A DNA stretch of 64,000 nt from Larix kaempferi (lineage: Eukaryota > Streptophyta > Pinopsida > Pinales > Pinaceae), in assembly GCA_027924585.1 (NCBI GenBank), contig BSBM01000299.1:29488501-29552500 (forward strand). Direction: 5' to 3'. The translations under genes were made by a program, and so were the position numbers. Of the stretch, positions 1 through 12,430 are shown one piece after another; position 1 is the first letter of the stretch; every line of letters starts with the position of its first letter. The notes under the pieces are model-generated. The model was not told where the DNA came from. It ran no database searches and saw only the letters and a program-made list of their open reading frames with translations.

Positions 1-688
1 ATCACCCTTCTGACTTATGCAATCCGCAATGCGCATTATAGGTTCGGAAAGTCAAAATCCCAACTGCACAACTTCTCTAGCTCATAACTTTCTCCTCCCA
101 AGTCTATTTTGGGAAAAATTGGTACCATTGGAAATCTCTCAGCGAGCCCTATGAAAATACATGATCCTATGCCGCATTTGATGACTCTAATCCTATCCTT
201 CATCCCACCTAAAATGTGGCCCCAAGATTCCTCCATTCCTCCTTAATACTCTGCAAGGGCTCATATGCAACTCAGTCATATCCCTTTCCTTCATCTGATC
301 CACAGGGGGAAGCATGAACACCACAAGGGGGTGTCTATTTCCTCCCCAAATCCCTAATTGAATATTATGCACATCCAGGGCCTCAACAAAACTCATCCCT
401 ATTCATCAATGAACAATTTACATATAAATAAAACACATGGAGGAAAAACAAAACTGAATTAAACCACATTAAACACACACACAGCATGCATATACCATCC
501 TTTCATCATAGTCATAATAAAAACATAAGTACCAGTATTCTATTCCATTAAACAACTGGATCAATCCATGCATTCAGACATAAACAAATGATCATTCCTG
601 TATATAAATTGGCATAAACAATGGCAACAAGAAACAATTATATTTAATTGAAACCACCAAGAAACTGGCTATGGATTGCAACATTCCA
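1..688. other. Non-coding flank left of the LARD element
   Basis: I see no supportable gene here. Only short chance ORFs are present, with no recognisable protein motif. The last five bases (TTCCA, 684-688) are the left target-site duplication of the retrotransposon that begins at 689. The DNA resumes at 8492, so 1-688 and 8492 onward were once contiguous. Confidence 0.6.
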
Positions 689-3600
689 TGTAATGTCCCT
701 TGTTAGGAATTTTATTAAAATGGGAATTTTTCACTTTTTTCCCTAGTTAGACCTTTGACTAGTTTTGAGCTCTGGGTCCCCAAATTGCTCCAATTTCTCC
801 CAAATATTTTGAGAAGGTATATGGATGATTTTAGAACATAAATATGTGTTTCATGGATGCTTTTGGACCTTTAAAATACTTCTACAAATCCTCTTTCAAT
901 TCTGGCAAATGTAGGGAACTTTACTAGTAATTTCCCTTTGACTAGTATTGGTATCTAGGTCTCAAATTGACTACAAATGCCTTCGAATATTCAAGGAAGG
1001 TGTATGAATGATATTAGGACTTGAATATGATGTGAAGGGATGAGATATGGACACCAAAAAACCTCTGCAAACTCTCTTAAGATTCTGGACCAAGTATGCA
1101 ATTTTACTAGTAATTTGGGGTTCAAATCACGGGGGCTTCACTAGATGGCAATATAATATCACGTTCATTCATATTGCATTATTAAATATTCATGAAAACC
1201 TAAAAATTATATTGCTTATATATTAAGGGGCAAAGGGTTTTTTTATTTAATGTAACAATAAAAAAATACTTTGGGGTCTTTTTTATATGGGCGGACTGAC
1301 AAATATCCGCCAAATGGAGATGGTGGGATCATGGCCGAGAAATCGGTTGAGGCAAGGCTCGAGCTTACCAGTACGTAGGGAAATCGCATCTTGAGGCATG
1401 CTTGAGGCTAGGGGTTTTATGGGGAAGTGGGTTTCCAGTCGATCATAGTCGAGAGATAGTGGTCATTGACAACCAATTGTTACAAATAGCACTCAACCAA
1501 TTGTTACCAATAGCCTTGCGAGTCTCTAAGCCTCCAGGGCTTGCTATAGGATCTCGATAGGCCTTGGGGGCTTGAATACCCAACCACTTGTGCCTATTAC
1601 AGGCCTTGGGAGGTTTAGTCAGCCTCCTAGAGCTTGTTACAGGCCCCGAGGGCTTGGATACCTAGCCCACAACAGGCTTAGTCAACGATTGGGAAACTGC
1701 AACATGCAATCTAAATGTTTTACTATGTGCATTGGGTCTAATGACATACAATAAGTGATCTTCTATCTCTTCATTAGACCATTAGATGTTGCAAATCATA
1801 ATAATATGTGGTTGAGTAATTGCATTGTGGGTGAAATAATGTGCATCCACAATATACATCGAAAGAAGCAAGGTGCATTGTAGAATGCATTTGGGGTCAT
1901 AAGAGGGGTATCATATCAATATACTAGGTAGAAATATAAAGGGGTATAAAAAATTTCAATGAAAAAATTGATACATACAATATATAGTGAAAATAGGGAT
2001 TTTTTTAAATTGGGAAGGCATATTGGGAGGGGGTTTAAAAAAAATGATTTTGGAAGGTATTTTCCAATATTTAGTGAAATTATGGGTATTGTTTCATATG
2101 CCATGAACAAACGTACTATGATAGCAGTTTATTGAGTGAAGCCCCTGTGGTTCAAATCCCCCTAGGGGAAGTACTAAAAATGGCTTCCCAAATGCCTCCA
2201 AACCCACTCAAATTTATGAACAGAGATAGGGAATGTATTAAGGATGTTATTAAGGTCTCATGTGCACCATTAATTGATTATTATATCAGTTCCAACCCTC
2301 TCCCACTCAACTGCAAAAATCACCTATTCGATCCTTGGGGAAATGGCCCTATTTCTTCTCCTAATGCAATTAAACTAAGTAAAAATAGTTGAAATGCTCA
2401 AGCACAGTACATGAAACTTGTAAAATACATCCATGTTAGTCCATTAATCACAAATTTATCATAGAATCATCCATTCATTCGAAATCATCAGCATTACATT
2501 GGTTCACAACAAGGTAGTGGGGAAATGGCACTGTTCTTTCATTAAAAATGAGATTTATACATTTCTACTTGGAATTTCGACCTGAAACTTTCTGGAGATT
2601 AAGAACAGAGTATTTACTTCATATTAAAAAAGAAATGTGGCATTATAATATCCCCCAAAGAGTACAATATCTCACCAGAAACGCCCTCCCTCCAGGATCA
2701 AGAATATGCCATCAAAACTGGAAATGGTTGAAGGAGTGAGTTGTAATAGAAGAAACCATGAGATTCCCTGTAGCTTACACCTACAAATAAATACTCCATT
2801 AAATCTCCAAATGAAAGGTCTGAATGGCCTTTCCAATTAATAACTTGGATGGGAATCTTTCACCCTCGAAATTGGCTAAGGCAAGAAACTAGTCATCCAC
2901 TAGCTCTCCCTCTTTACAAATGCAATTACAAATTCTACAAATGATCAAAAGCTGGTTTCATTCTTTGTTCTTCAAATTTATAAAGTTATAATGTCCTCCA
3001 TGGGTCGAATTCCTTCCAAGAGACTAATGCCAACTCAAGTTGGGAAGAGATTCCAAAGAACGCCACTTGTACAACAATTCCTAGTCTCCCACTTCCACCA
3101 AATCACATGTGGAAGCATCTTAGCTTCCCTAACACCCTTGAGCGCCCTCTTGAAGTCTAGTTTTAGTATTGGCATGTCATACATGTCATATGTGAGCCTT
3201 CAGGTCTGATTTGTGTCATAAGTGTCATAACATCTCCATCATTGTTTTCATAGAGCTAGGGAATCTAGCCCAAGTGTCTCACTAGCTCCAAATTACCTCT
3301 TCCTCTTCCATGGGAGTTACTCTTCCTCTATATTTAGACCTCATTGAATCATTCCAAGTGTTATTTACCTTATAACTCATCCCAAGAACATTAGGCTTCC
3401 CATGGATTCAAAATTGCAAGAAGAGGATGCCATGTGGCACATAAATTCTAGCTTGTGTGGGTCCCACTTCCTCCATGTATCTTGATCATCAAATGCCACT
3501 TTGATTTTCATTTTTATATATTTATTTATCTCCTTTATTAAATATTTATGCCACCATAATGTTCCAACATCATTTATTATCCCCATTATTCAAAAATCCG

Positions 3601-3743
3601 AAAGCTTCCACCCCAAACCCAAGAAACTAGTAATTTTCTTCCTTGGCAATTATTTGATCTTTAGCATCAATTTGAAAACATCTAATGAATAGGGCCAATT
3701 TTCTTAGGCCATTGTGACCCAATGCCAAATTTGGGACATGAAA
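689..3743 (-). repeat. LARD 3' LTR (left copy), with nested insertion
   Basis: This copy aligns to 6463-8486 from TGTAATGTCCC to the terminal GGGACATGAAA. It is 3,055 bp long, but removing the 1,030 bp of nested insertion plus duplicated target leaves 2,025 bp, matching the 2,024-bp partner. Many scattered substitutions between the copies show that the insertion is not recent. Short ORFs inside are not conserved between the two LTRs and are not genes. Confidence 0.85.
1129..2148. mobile_element. Non-autonomous MULE-like DNA element in the LTR
   Basis: A ~1,020-bp insertion interrupts the left LTR. Its ends are inverted: ACGGGGGCTTCACT at 1129 and the complement of ACAGGGGCTTCACT ending at 2148 (13 of 14 matching). 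It is flanked by the 10-bp direct duplication GGTTCAAATC at 1119-1128 and 2149-2158. The right LTR (6463-8486) has a single related copy of this target near 6893, so the empty site is visible in the same window. A 9-10-bp duplication is characteristic of Mutator-like elements. There is no transposase ORF; the interior has short GC-richer subrepeats (GGCCTTGGGGGCTTG-like) around 1510-1680. The superfamily is inferred from TSD length only. Confidence 0.75.
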
Positions 3744-3803
3744 AATCATCCCTTCCCAATATTGCTTGTCCTTAAGTAATTTCAAACATGGGTGTTGAAG
3801 AAC

Positions 3804-4910
3804 CTACTTTCTGTATAATTCTTTGAAGTTGCCATTGAATTTCCCAACCTTGAGTCTTTGAGGTTCCATGAATATTTTAGAGAGGAACCACCATGCTTGT
3901 TGCTGCACTACTATGATAAAAATCACTTTATTAAGTGGGAAATCCATCTCCCATACTGCTTGTTTCCCCAAAAAATTTGAAACCAATGAGATAAAAATTA
4001 TTCCAGGGTCCCATTGCTTGTATTGCACCCCAACAATTAAGAGTGCTCTCCAACCCATACCATCAGATAAGAGGATTCTTGGATCCCATTTTCTTGTATG
4101 CATTCTTCCAAACATAATGAGTACAAAATATATATCATCAAAGTACATAACACCATAATGAAAATGTACATCAAGGAGATGCTGCATCAAAGAGTCATGA
4201 AAGTGCTTATACCTCAAAGCAAGTAAACCACCATTTTCCAAGTGCATACAATGTTCAAGTGACCCATCAAATCTGTTCCAATGACATACATGAGGATCCA
4301 ATGTCCTATAATGCTGCTCCAAAAGGATATGATATGCATCAAAATATTCATCCATGTATTCTTTCATCCTAGAAGTGAATGAAGAATCTCCACTAAAATA
4401 TGAACCAAATAATGATTAGAAAAAACAAGGCGACTTCAAAGGACTCAAAGAAGTCTCACCCATACATCCATGAATGTGAGAATAATAAAGATATATCAAA
4501 GTATGTGGCTGCCAAAAAAAATGTTCTCCAATCATAAATTTATTCACCCAAGTGTTTGATGAAGTTCCTCCAACATCAAATGAACCAAGTGTTGAGCAAG
4601 AAAAACCATGAGTCTTCAAGTGACTCAAATGTATATCATAGGTGCATCCATGTAGATGTGCATCATCATAAAGTAAGAAAGGATGCTGCTGTAAATGTGA
4701 ATAAGAATGTGCTCCAACCATGTCATCATAAAAAGTAAATCTAGGAGTTCCATACTCCTCATGTGGCACCATAAAAAAAACCCTTTCACCCATACTTCAT
4801 TGAGACTAATGCTGCAAAGCATGTAATTGTAGGATGTATGAGAATGAACTAACTCACCCAAATGATCAAAAAGTGCAGAAGTTTCATCATGGGAAGGATC
4901 CATATGGGTA
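3804..4910 (-). pseudogene. Decayed 3' part of LARD internal region
   Basis: This is the minus-strand continuation of the LARD internal region. Open stretches occur in different frames, the longest being 187 codons at 4367-3804. They are rich in His, Asp and Tyr and match no family I know. They are not in frame with the segment ending at 4927, so at least one frameshift separates them. It may once have been part of the same gag-like protein or may simply be non-coding internal sequence. No pol motif is visible. Confidence 0.35.
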
Positions 4911-4926
4911 GTATCATGCAGCTCCT

Positions 4927-6396
4927 TCAAAAGTGTGAAACCTTTGTCATAGATTGGTTCCAATGTAGAGGAATCGTGCTCTTCTTTAAAAACTGCATAA
5001 CCTTCATCAAGAGACAATTCAAGTTCCTCTTCCACCACATCAAGTGTTTGGATCTCTTCAAGTTCATCTTCAAACACAGATCAAGAACATTCAAATTTCC
5101 ACATTTCTCATGATCTACCATGTCATGAGAATCTTCCAAACAATCTACCATTTGACAATATGAAACATAGGAGGAAAAACAAGTATCTTGCAACTTTTCA
5201 AGAAGTTGCTCATTTTGAATTGTGAGCTTATGATTATCCTCATTATTCTTCATGTATGCATCATGTAACAATTCATTAAGATCAAACAAATGGTTTCTAT
5301 CAAAAAGAAAAGACATGAAATTACCTTTGATGTGGCACATTTCTCTTTGAATCTTCTCCATGTCTTCAAGGAATGATGTTTCCTCCAATGAAGTATCTCT
5401 CCAACAATAATTTGACGCCAATGCTTGAGTGTCATGGAGAATGCTGAGGGAATCTTGGATCTTCTTTTCATTCATCTTTAAGGACCCTTCAAGAAAATGA
5501 GGCTCTTGCAAATGAACCTCCTCATCTTCTTCATTTTTTCTTGGACCAACTTCATGAAGCTCAAGTGTTGATGGGGAAGTTGATCTTGGTTCTTCTTCAA
5601 CTGCTACAAGGTCTTCATTATCATCCTTAATGGAACTTGGGCTTGCAACAACACTTTCAAAAGTGATCTCTATGTCACCAACATAGAGGTGTGAGCACCC
5701 ATCAATAGGTACTCCTTCATAGTTTAAGCATCCATCAGTAGATACTCTTTGGTTCATGTCTAAGCTAGAAGGTGTCTCGAAATAATCTTCCATATTTTCA
5801 ATAGAATCTTATTCATGCTCTTGTTATGTATCTTCCTTTTGCTCCTTCAAGCAATTTGATGCATTTTTCCCCTTGTTTTCCTTATGATCAATATCTTTGG
5901 AATCGTTTTTTGAAGAATTCCCAAAATCTCTCCTCAAGTAGGACATCATTTCACTCACACATGTATGATACTCACTCCAAGGATCTTTACAAGAAGGGCA
6001 TAAACCTTTCTTTACTAACTCTACATCTTCATGTTTGGGCCTATTTGCAAAAAACGCATGAGCATAGTCTTCAAAAGACATTGCCTTTTGTGTATCTTCC
6101 TTCGAAGCAAAATATGCTTGATATTTTTTATATTATTGAGGCAAGGTTTTATATGTTTCTCTCCATCTTTGTAACTCATCCATATAATTATCCTTTGGTG
6201 GTGTGACATACTCATATTTATCATACATAGGGTCATAATCATAATCATAATCTTCATTCCTCCTAAAATTGTAAGAATTGTTGCATGATGGCACCTCTTC
6301 CTCAAACCATTCACATTCTACTTCATATTGCTCATAAACATCTGCATATTCCTCATAAGAATTGTACTCATAGGATTCCTCATAATCGTAAGACAT
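4927..6396 (-). pseudogene. Broken gag-like ORF of the LARD element
   Basis: A start codon at 6396 lies ~55 bp downstream of the primer-binding site, the expected place for the first retroelement protein. One frame runs from 6396 to 4927 and is interrupted only by in-frame stops at 6135-6133, at 5826-5824 and a few codons later near 5808. The N-terminal ~87 residues are extremely rich in Tyr, Glu and Asp (MSYDYEESYEYNSYEE). The next segment contains CPSCKDPWSEYHTC, a possible metal-binding cluster. The last 288 residues are acidic and Ser-rich with coiled-coil-like stretches. Retention of one frame over ~490 codons argues that this coded for protein before insertion. I do not recognise the family; gag-like is inferred from position. 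Confidence 0.5.
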
Positions 6397-6449
6397 GGCT
6401 GCAACTTATTCTTCAATGTATGATATTAATTCACAGGTGCAAGGACCAT

Positions 6450-6461
6450 GCTCTGATACAA
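6450..6461 (-). promoter_or_regulatory. Primer-binding site of LARD
   Basis: The minus strand reads TTGTATCAGAGC one base inside the 5' LTR that ends at 6463. It is close to the plant initiator tRNA-Met site TGGTATCAGAGC. It fixes the minus-strand orientation of the element. Confidence 0.7.
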
Positions 6462-6462
6462 C

Positions 6463-8486
6463 TGTAATGTCCCTTGTTAGGAATTTTATTAAAATGGCAA
6501 TTTTTCACTTTTTTTTCTAGTTAGACCTTTGACTAGTTTTGAGCTCTAGGTCCCCAAATTGCTCCAATTTCTCCCAAATCTTCTGAGAAGGTATATGGAT
6601 TATTTTAGAACATCAATATGTGTTTCATGGATTCTTTTGGACCTTTAAAATACTTCTGCAAATTCTCTTTCAATTCTTGAAAATGTAGGGAACTTTACTA
6701 GTAATTTCTCTTTGACTAGTATTGGTCTCTAGGTCTCAAATTGACTACAAATGCCTTCAAATATTCAAGGAAGGTGTATGAATGATATTAGGAATTTAAT
6801 ATGATGTTAAGGGATGAGATATGGACACAAAAATACCTCTGAAAACTCTCTTAATATTTTGGACCAAGCTTGCAATTTTACTAGTAATTTGGGGTTCAAA
6901 TCCCCATGGGGTAAGTACTGAAAATGGCTTCCCAAATGCCTCCAAACCCACTCAAATTTCTGAAAAAATGTAGGGAATGTATTAATTATGTTATTAATGT
7001 ATTATGTGCACAATTAATTTATTATTATATCTGTTCCAACCCTCTCCCATTTAGCTACAAAAATCACCCATTTGACCCTTGGGGAAATGACACTATTTAT
7101 TCTCCCAATACAATTAAATTGAGTAAAAATACTTCAAATACTCAAGTACAGTACATGAAACTTGTAAAATACATCCATGGCAGTCCATTAATCACAAATG
7201 TATCATATAATCATCCATTCATTCGAAATCATCAGCATTACATTGGTTCACAACAAGGTAGTGGGGAAATGGCACTGTTCTTTCATTAAAAATGAGATTT
7301 ATACATTTCTACTTGGAATTTAGACTTGAAACTTTCTGGATATGAAGAACAGAGTATTTAATTCATATTAAAAAATAAATGGGGCATTAGAATCTCCCCC
7401 AAAGCGTACAATAGCTCACCAAAAATGCCCTCCCTCCAGGATCAAGAATATGCCATAAAAAATGGAAATGGTTGAAGGAGTGAGCTGTAATAGAAGAAAC
7501 CATGAGATGCCTTGTCGCTTACACCTGCTAATAAATACTCCATTAAATCTCCAAATTAATGTTCTGAATGGCCTTTCCAATTACCAACTTGGATGGGAAT
7601 CTTTCACCCTCGAAATTGGCTAACGCAAGAAACTAGTCATCCACTAGCTCTCCCTCTTCACAAATGAAATTGAAAATTATACAAATGATCAAAAGCTGGT
7701 TTCATTCTTTGTTCTTAACATTTGTAAAGTTCTAATTTCCTCCATGGGTCGAATTCCTTCCAAGAGACTCATGCCAACTCAAGTTGGGAAGATATTCCAA
7801 AGAACGCCACTTGTACAACAATTCCTAGTCTCCCACTTCCACCAAATCACATGTGGAAGAACATTAGCTTCCCTAACACCCTTGAGCGCTCTCTTGGAGT
7901 CTATTTTTAGCCCTGGCATGTCATATATGTCATATGTCATCCTTTAGGTCTAATTTGTGTCATAGGTGTCATAGCATCTTCATCATTGTTGTCATAGAGC
8001 TAGGGAATGTAGCCCAAGTGTTTCACTAGCTCCAAATTTCCTCTTCCTCTTCCATGGGAGTTACTCTTCCTCTATATTTCGACCTCATTGACTCATTCTA
8101 AGTATTATTGACCTTATAACTCATCCCAAGAACATTAGACTTCGCATGGATTCGAAATTGCAAGAAGAGGATGCCATGTGGCACATAAATTCTAGCTTGT
8201 GTGGGTCCCACTTCCTCCATGTGTCTTCATGATCAAATGACAGTTTGATTTTAACTTGTATATATTTATTTATCTCCTTTATTGAATATTTATGCCATCC
8301 TAATGTTCCAACATCATTTATTATTCCCATTATTCAAAATCCCAAAGCTTCCACCCCAAACCTAGGAAACTAATAATTTTCCTCCTTGGCAATTATTTGA
8401 CATTTAGCATCAATTTGACAAACTCTAATGAATAGGACTGATTTGCTTAGTCCATTGTGACCCAATGCCAAATTTGGGATATGAAA
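6463..8486 (-). repeat. LARD 5' LTR (right copy)
   Basis: This is the uninterrupted 2,024-bp LTR, from TGTAATGTCCC to GGGATATGAAA, followed by the TSD TTCCA. It serves as the empty-site reference for the DNA element in the left LTR. There is no gene inside; short ORFs correspond to mutated, non-conserved stretches of the partner LTR. Confidence 0.85.
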
Positions 8487-8491
8487 TTCCA

Positions 8492-9480
8492 ACCCAACCA
8501 TAGGTCTCTTCCCATCCTGTAGTATTTCAGCACTCAGAGACCACCCCCGAGATGGGGCTATGTATCCACTAAGGAGGAACTACCTAGGTTGCTCACAACT
8601 TTGGTTTCACACCAACAATCATACTAATCCAACACATAGTTGGGTTTATCAAGCATGCCAAGAGATAACGGAGGAGGAATTTAAGCTAGTGACCTCAACC
8701 ACAAAGCTACTAACTCAATCAAACAGTCTTCATCGGGTTTATCAAGAGTTTCCAACCTCTTCTCTCTCTTTCACACTGTGTCATCCACGCTTGGATCTCC
8801 TCAAACTTACCATCGAAAGGCTTTGTCGCGCTTCTACTATTTCTGGCTAACATATATGGGTTTCTCTATATCTTTTGGGCATGTCACACTCACAAATCAC
8901 CCCCCAAGTTTGGGTTAATGGATTCCCCAATGTGTTTTCCCTTATCATGCCAATTTTTGAGCGATCTAGGCACTAAAAATCATGGCTCTCTCCCAAATTA
9001 TGATTTATGGTTCTATCTCCTTCACTGCTTGACACCCCCCCAATCCAAATCCGGTTACTCAATGATAATGGAATGGGGATCATGGAATACGAATTCCGAG
9101 GAGGTAGAGTGGATTTTGGGTCAAGGCAACTAGAGTCCCATACCCTGCCATCCGAAATTTCAGGATTTCCCACACTCCATCAACGTCATGATCAGTTCTC
9201 TGCAATACTTCCTTATAACAGAAATAAATGGTAGCTAGGACAAGTCAAAGTAGTTCTAAAGATGAAATATGGTATCCTATGGTTCAATCCCACGACCCCC
9301 TCACCTCTCCGTAGTAGATACATAGTTCCCCCTCATTTATTTGCATCCATCTCCAACCCCTTAGTATTTTTATTACATGATATTTACATCCTTTTACAAT
9401 TCCCATGGCTTAATAGCACATGGATAACACAATGTCAAATACTTGCCTCTTAAAGCTAAGCATTCAATAGCGCGGCCTTG
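8492..9480. other. Non-coding stretch right of LARD
   Basis: This is the continuation of the DNA into which the LARD inserted. ORFs up to 96 codons occur on both strands but overlap each other and carry no recognisable motif. Nothing can be annotated with support. Confidence 0.5.
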
Positions 9481-9495
9481 GCCTTGAGCTCCACG

Positions 9496-10017
9496 CTAGG
9501 AATTATACATCACATATGTACAATGTTTACATAAAATCCAATATATCCTAAGGGTCAAAATGGGGACATTATAGGTGGCTACGTTGTGTTCGATAAGGAG
9601 CCTTCGCATCCGTTCAATCAGTTCGTCATTATTATTTTCGAACTTGCGGTCGATGGTGTCCCTGATTCTCTTCTCCATTGATTCCAAGTCATCTTTGTCT
9701 CATTTTCCCTCCATCTTCTGTCGAATATCTGTTATCTTCTTTTCCAACTACTCCACTCTTGGACTGTATACACCATTGTTGCTAGTCCTTCCAACAGGGC
9801 CACAACTGCTACCTTCTTCCATTCTATAACAACGAGATAGGACTAAAGAAATGTTGTAGGAAAGCTTCCTGTGCAGGAGCTCACTGCCACTAAGAAGAGA
9901 ACTGGTCGGAATCCTGTGCATGCCCTTGTCTGAACCTTCAACAACCAAACGAGGAGGAGGGTCAGTTGAGGGAGAAACCGTCGAAGATAGAGCTAAGATA
10001 TACATCATTTTCGGCAA
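9496..10017 (-). pseudogene. Gag-like N-terminal remnant (retroelement)
   Basis: The minus strand gives an N-terminal Ser/Pro-rich segment (10017-9748), then a charged helical segment rich in Glu, Lys and Arg ending at 9496, including ESMEKRIRDTIDRKF. Reading through, one frame is broken by two stop codons, one at 9748 and another shortly before 9687. The amphipathic charged helix resembles the N-terminal coiled coil of plant Ty3/gypsy gag proteins, but no CCHC knuckle or capsid core is present. It could instead be an unrelated decayed ORF. Confidence 0.3.
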
Positions 10018-11740
10018 ACAATGAGGAACAAGAGAAGATCCGATTTAAAGGAGCAAAAAATGAACAAAAATCCTCAACATAGATAGGAATAAATCTCCCC
10101 AACCGTCGAAAATAAATATCAAAGTACTTGAAAGAGGGTTATATGACATTACGAGTGAAAGACCTTACCCGAGACCTTACCTTGACCGACCTTTGAATTG
10201 ACTGATGGGACAGATTTACTGCTAGGGCTCACTGATATAATCAAGTGTAGGGTCTCATTTCACTTTGAAGGGCTATGAGATATTGGATCCTATGCTGACA
10301 TGTATAAATAAATCATTCTTTTCATTTGAAAATGTAATAGTACATCAAAATTTCATTATCAGTTTTACAAATTTCTTAATATAGTGACAATATTTGCATT
10401 GTTACTCTCTATAAAATTTAATAAGCAATCTTATATTAATATGGACTAGTTAAATAACCCAAGAATCCATATAGAATAAATTTAAAAAACAGAAAGACAA
10501 AAAAACTAACAATATGAAGAAATCACTTGTTTTATCAATTATACCAATTCTAGACATTGTTTGTAGATGGGTTTGTACAAGATCTAGTGTAACATGGGAA
10601 AAAGTCGATGAAGAAGATGGATATATGACCATAAGAGAGAAGAGAAGTCTAAACAACAATATCAATCTTCCAATATGGCATTGAGATGAAACATAATTGG
10701 GAAAAGAAGGAGAGATAACATGCCGTAGGAATAACATCTAAGGTTGGTGTTAATTTTTTACACGACCCATTCCATATTATCTACAGAATTCTACCATTCA
10801 AGGTTTGAATATTGTGAAAAATGGCAGTGAGGTTGTACAATCTAGGAAGTGTGACTTTTTATTGGTTCATTAGTGTGGGTCATTCGATACTTATTCTCCA
10901 TAGACCAGTCGCATAATGCATTACAAATTTAAAACAATTTGGTTGTGGAAAGTTAAAACCTTACATCTAACTTTGTTCTCCACATACAAAATGCTACACA
11001 TATTTGAAAATCCAATCCACAGTGCAAAATTCTGTACATACCTGTAAATTAACAGCATCCCATTCATATAAGGATCCCATTGGGCGAATCACGAATGCAA
11101 ATGTTGCAAAAGATGTTTGTAAGGATCCCGTTGGACGAATCACGAATGCATAGTGAAGAAAATAGGTGGAAATGACAATGGGGAAGAATTACCCAAGCTA
11201 AACTTCGTTCCAAGTTTCACCCCTATGCAGTTGGGGCATAGGGCATGGTTACATCCAATTTCTCAAAAAAAGGGACAAAACTTGCATCGTTCCACTCTAT
11301 AGATTTTAATAAGCAATGTCTAACCCAAATAAACCAAGAACCCATATAGAGAAAATTTTAGAAACATAAAAAATACCTGACAATATGAAAAAATCATTTG
11401 AAAAATATTTATAACCATGGAGATTGAATTGACAAGTAATCAAACTTCTAATAGAAAAATCAAGGTTGGATGGAAATGAAATACAATCGATACAATGTCC
11501 AATGAATACAGAGATCGATAAATACAAAAGAGGGAGTGAATCTAAAAAATATGTTCATGAATACAAAAACTATTATCTTGAATCACTTCGATAACAAACT
11601 TCACTCCTTTGATGCCCTTTGGAAACTTGAAACTAGACAACAAAGTGAAAAGGTATTTAGAAAATGAATTCCACAAATTACCCATTGGGAATTGGTGGTC
11701 CCTTAAGTACTCTAATATTATTTCCACATTAGTAATATTC
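10018..11740. other. Non-coding, AT-rich
   Basis: I see no convincing gene or element. A short direct repeat, GGATCCCATTGGGCGAATCACGAATGCA with its near-copy, appears around 11070-11150. Short minus-strand ORFs at 10450-10737, 11306-11527 and 11542-11727 have no recognisable motif. The last is directly downstream of the coiled-coil remnant at 11741 and could be its decayed tail. Confidence 0.45.
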
Positions 11741-12430
11741 TCATGAGATATGAGATTTAATCTTTAAATTGAGTGTGCTTTTAAGATTTATCCATATCTC
11801 AAACTCTGTTTTCAACGTGTCTACCATTGCATCACCAATTACGATTCCTTCTAAATAATCAAACTGTGCAACATCATCTCTCTTTTGAGTTAATATATTG
11901 GATTTGTACTCATCCTTCTTATACATATCACCATTCTCATCCCATATATGAGGTAAACCAAGACTAATGTAAGAATTTTCTTTATAAATACCTTTGAATC
12001 TAATAATATCTCTAGCCAATGCTTTAGCATTGTCTTGAGTTCTGGATATGAAGACCTCCTTGGTAATCGTTTGGTTGGCTATATTTATCATATGAGTCAT
12101 GGTTTCAACCTACAAGTCCTCCAATTGCTTCTTAGTTATACTAGTATTCAGGAAATTTATTATTTCAGCATCCTACTCAATCATTTCTCCAAACTACTTT
12201 TCAACATATTTGATTTCCTTTTGACATGTTTCATACATCTCTGACTCATCTTGTATAAGATCAAAATAATCGTATCCATCTAGCATTCCAACTGATATTT
12301 TGCCCCAAATGGTCTTTCTAGTTCTTCTCAACAACTCTTCACCCTGGACATCTAGTTCCATCTTTGTAATTTGACTTTTTAATTCATTTATATCTGACTC
12401 TTGATCATCAATACCTTTGCACTTTGTTGT
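11741..12430 (-). pseudogene. Decayed charged/coiled-coil ORF with amber stops
   Basis: One minus-strand frame runs from about 12430 to 11741 and gives a continuous hydrophilic protein-like sequence: KSQITKMELDVQG, then RRTRKTIWGKISVGMLDGYDY, then QRDDV-type charged stretches and LEGIVIGDAMVDTLKTEFE. It is interrupted by three in-frame stops that are all TAG. Each lies where Gln (CAG) would suit the helix, as in GAA AAG TAG and ATT GAG TAG. The final 119 codons (12100-11741) are open. The composition is like the coiled-coil segments of the plus-strand remnant at 16741-20110, suggesting related retroelement structural proteins. I do not recognise the family. Confidence 0.4.

Larger units (their letters stand above)
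689..8486 (-). mobile_element. LARD-like long-LTR retrotransposon
   Basis: Two direct repeats bound this element, both starting TGTAATGTCCC: the left at 689-3743 and the right at 6463-8486. It is flanked by a perfect 5-bp duplication TTCCA at 684-688 and 8487-8491. Read on the minus strand, the 5' LTR is the right copy. A primer-binding site (TTGTATCAGAGC, 6461 to 6450) follows it almost directly, and a purine-rich stretch (GGGAAGGGATGATT) precedes the 3' LTR at about 3745-3760. The internal region of ~2.7 kb shows no protease, RT, RNase H or integrase motif, only a broken acidic reading frame. The very long LTRs and missing pol fit a large retrotransposon derivative (LARD), mobilised in trans. 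The matching TSD makes the boundaries secure; the class name is inferred. Confidence 0.85.

Noticed and set aside
3868-4738. Plus-strand ORFs opposite the LARD internal region
   Set aside because: They lie antisense to the oriented element, with Cys/Ile/Lys-rich composition typical of shadow frames.
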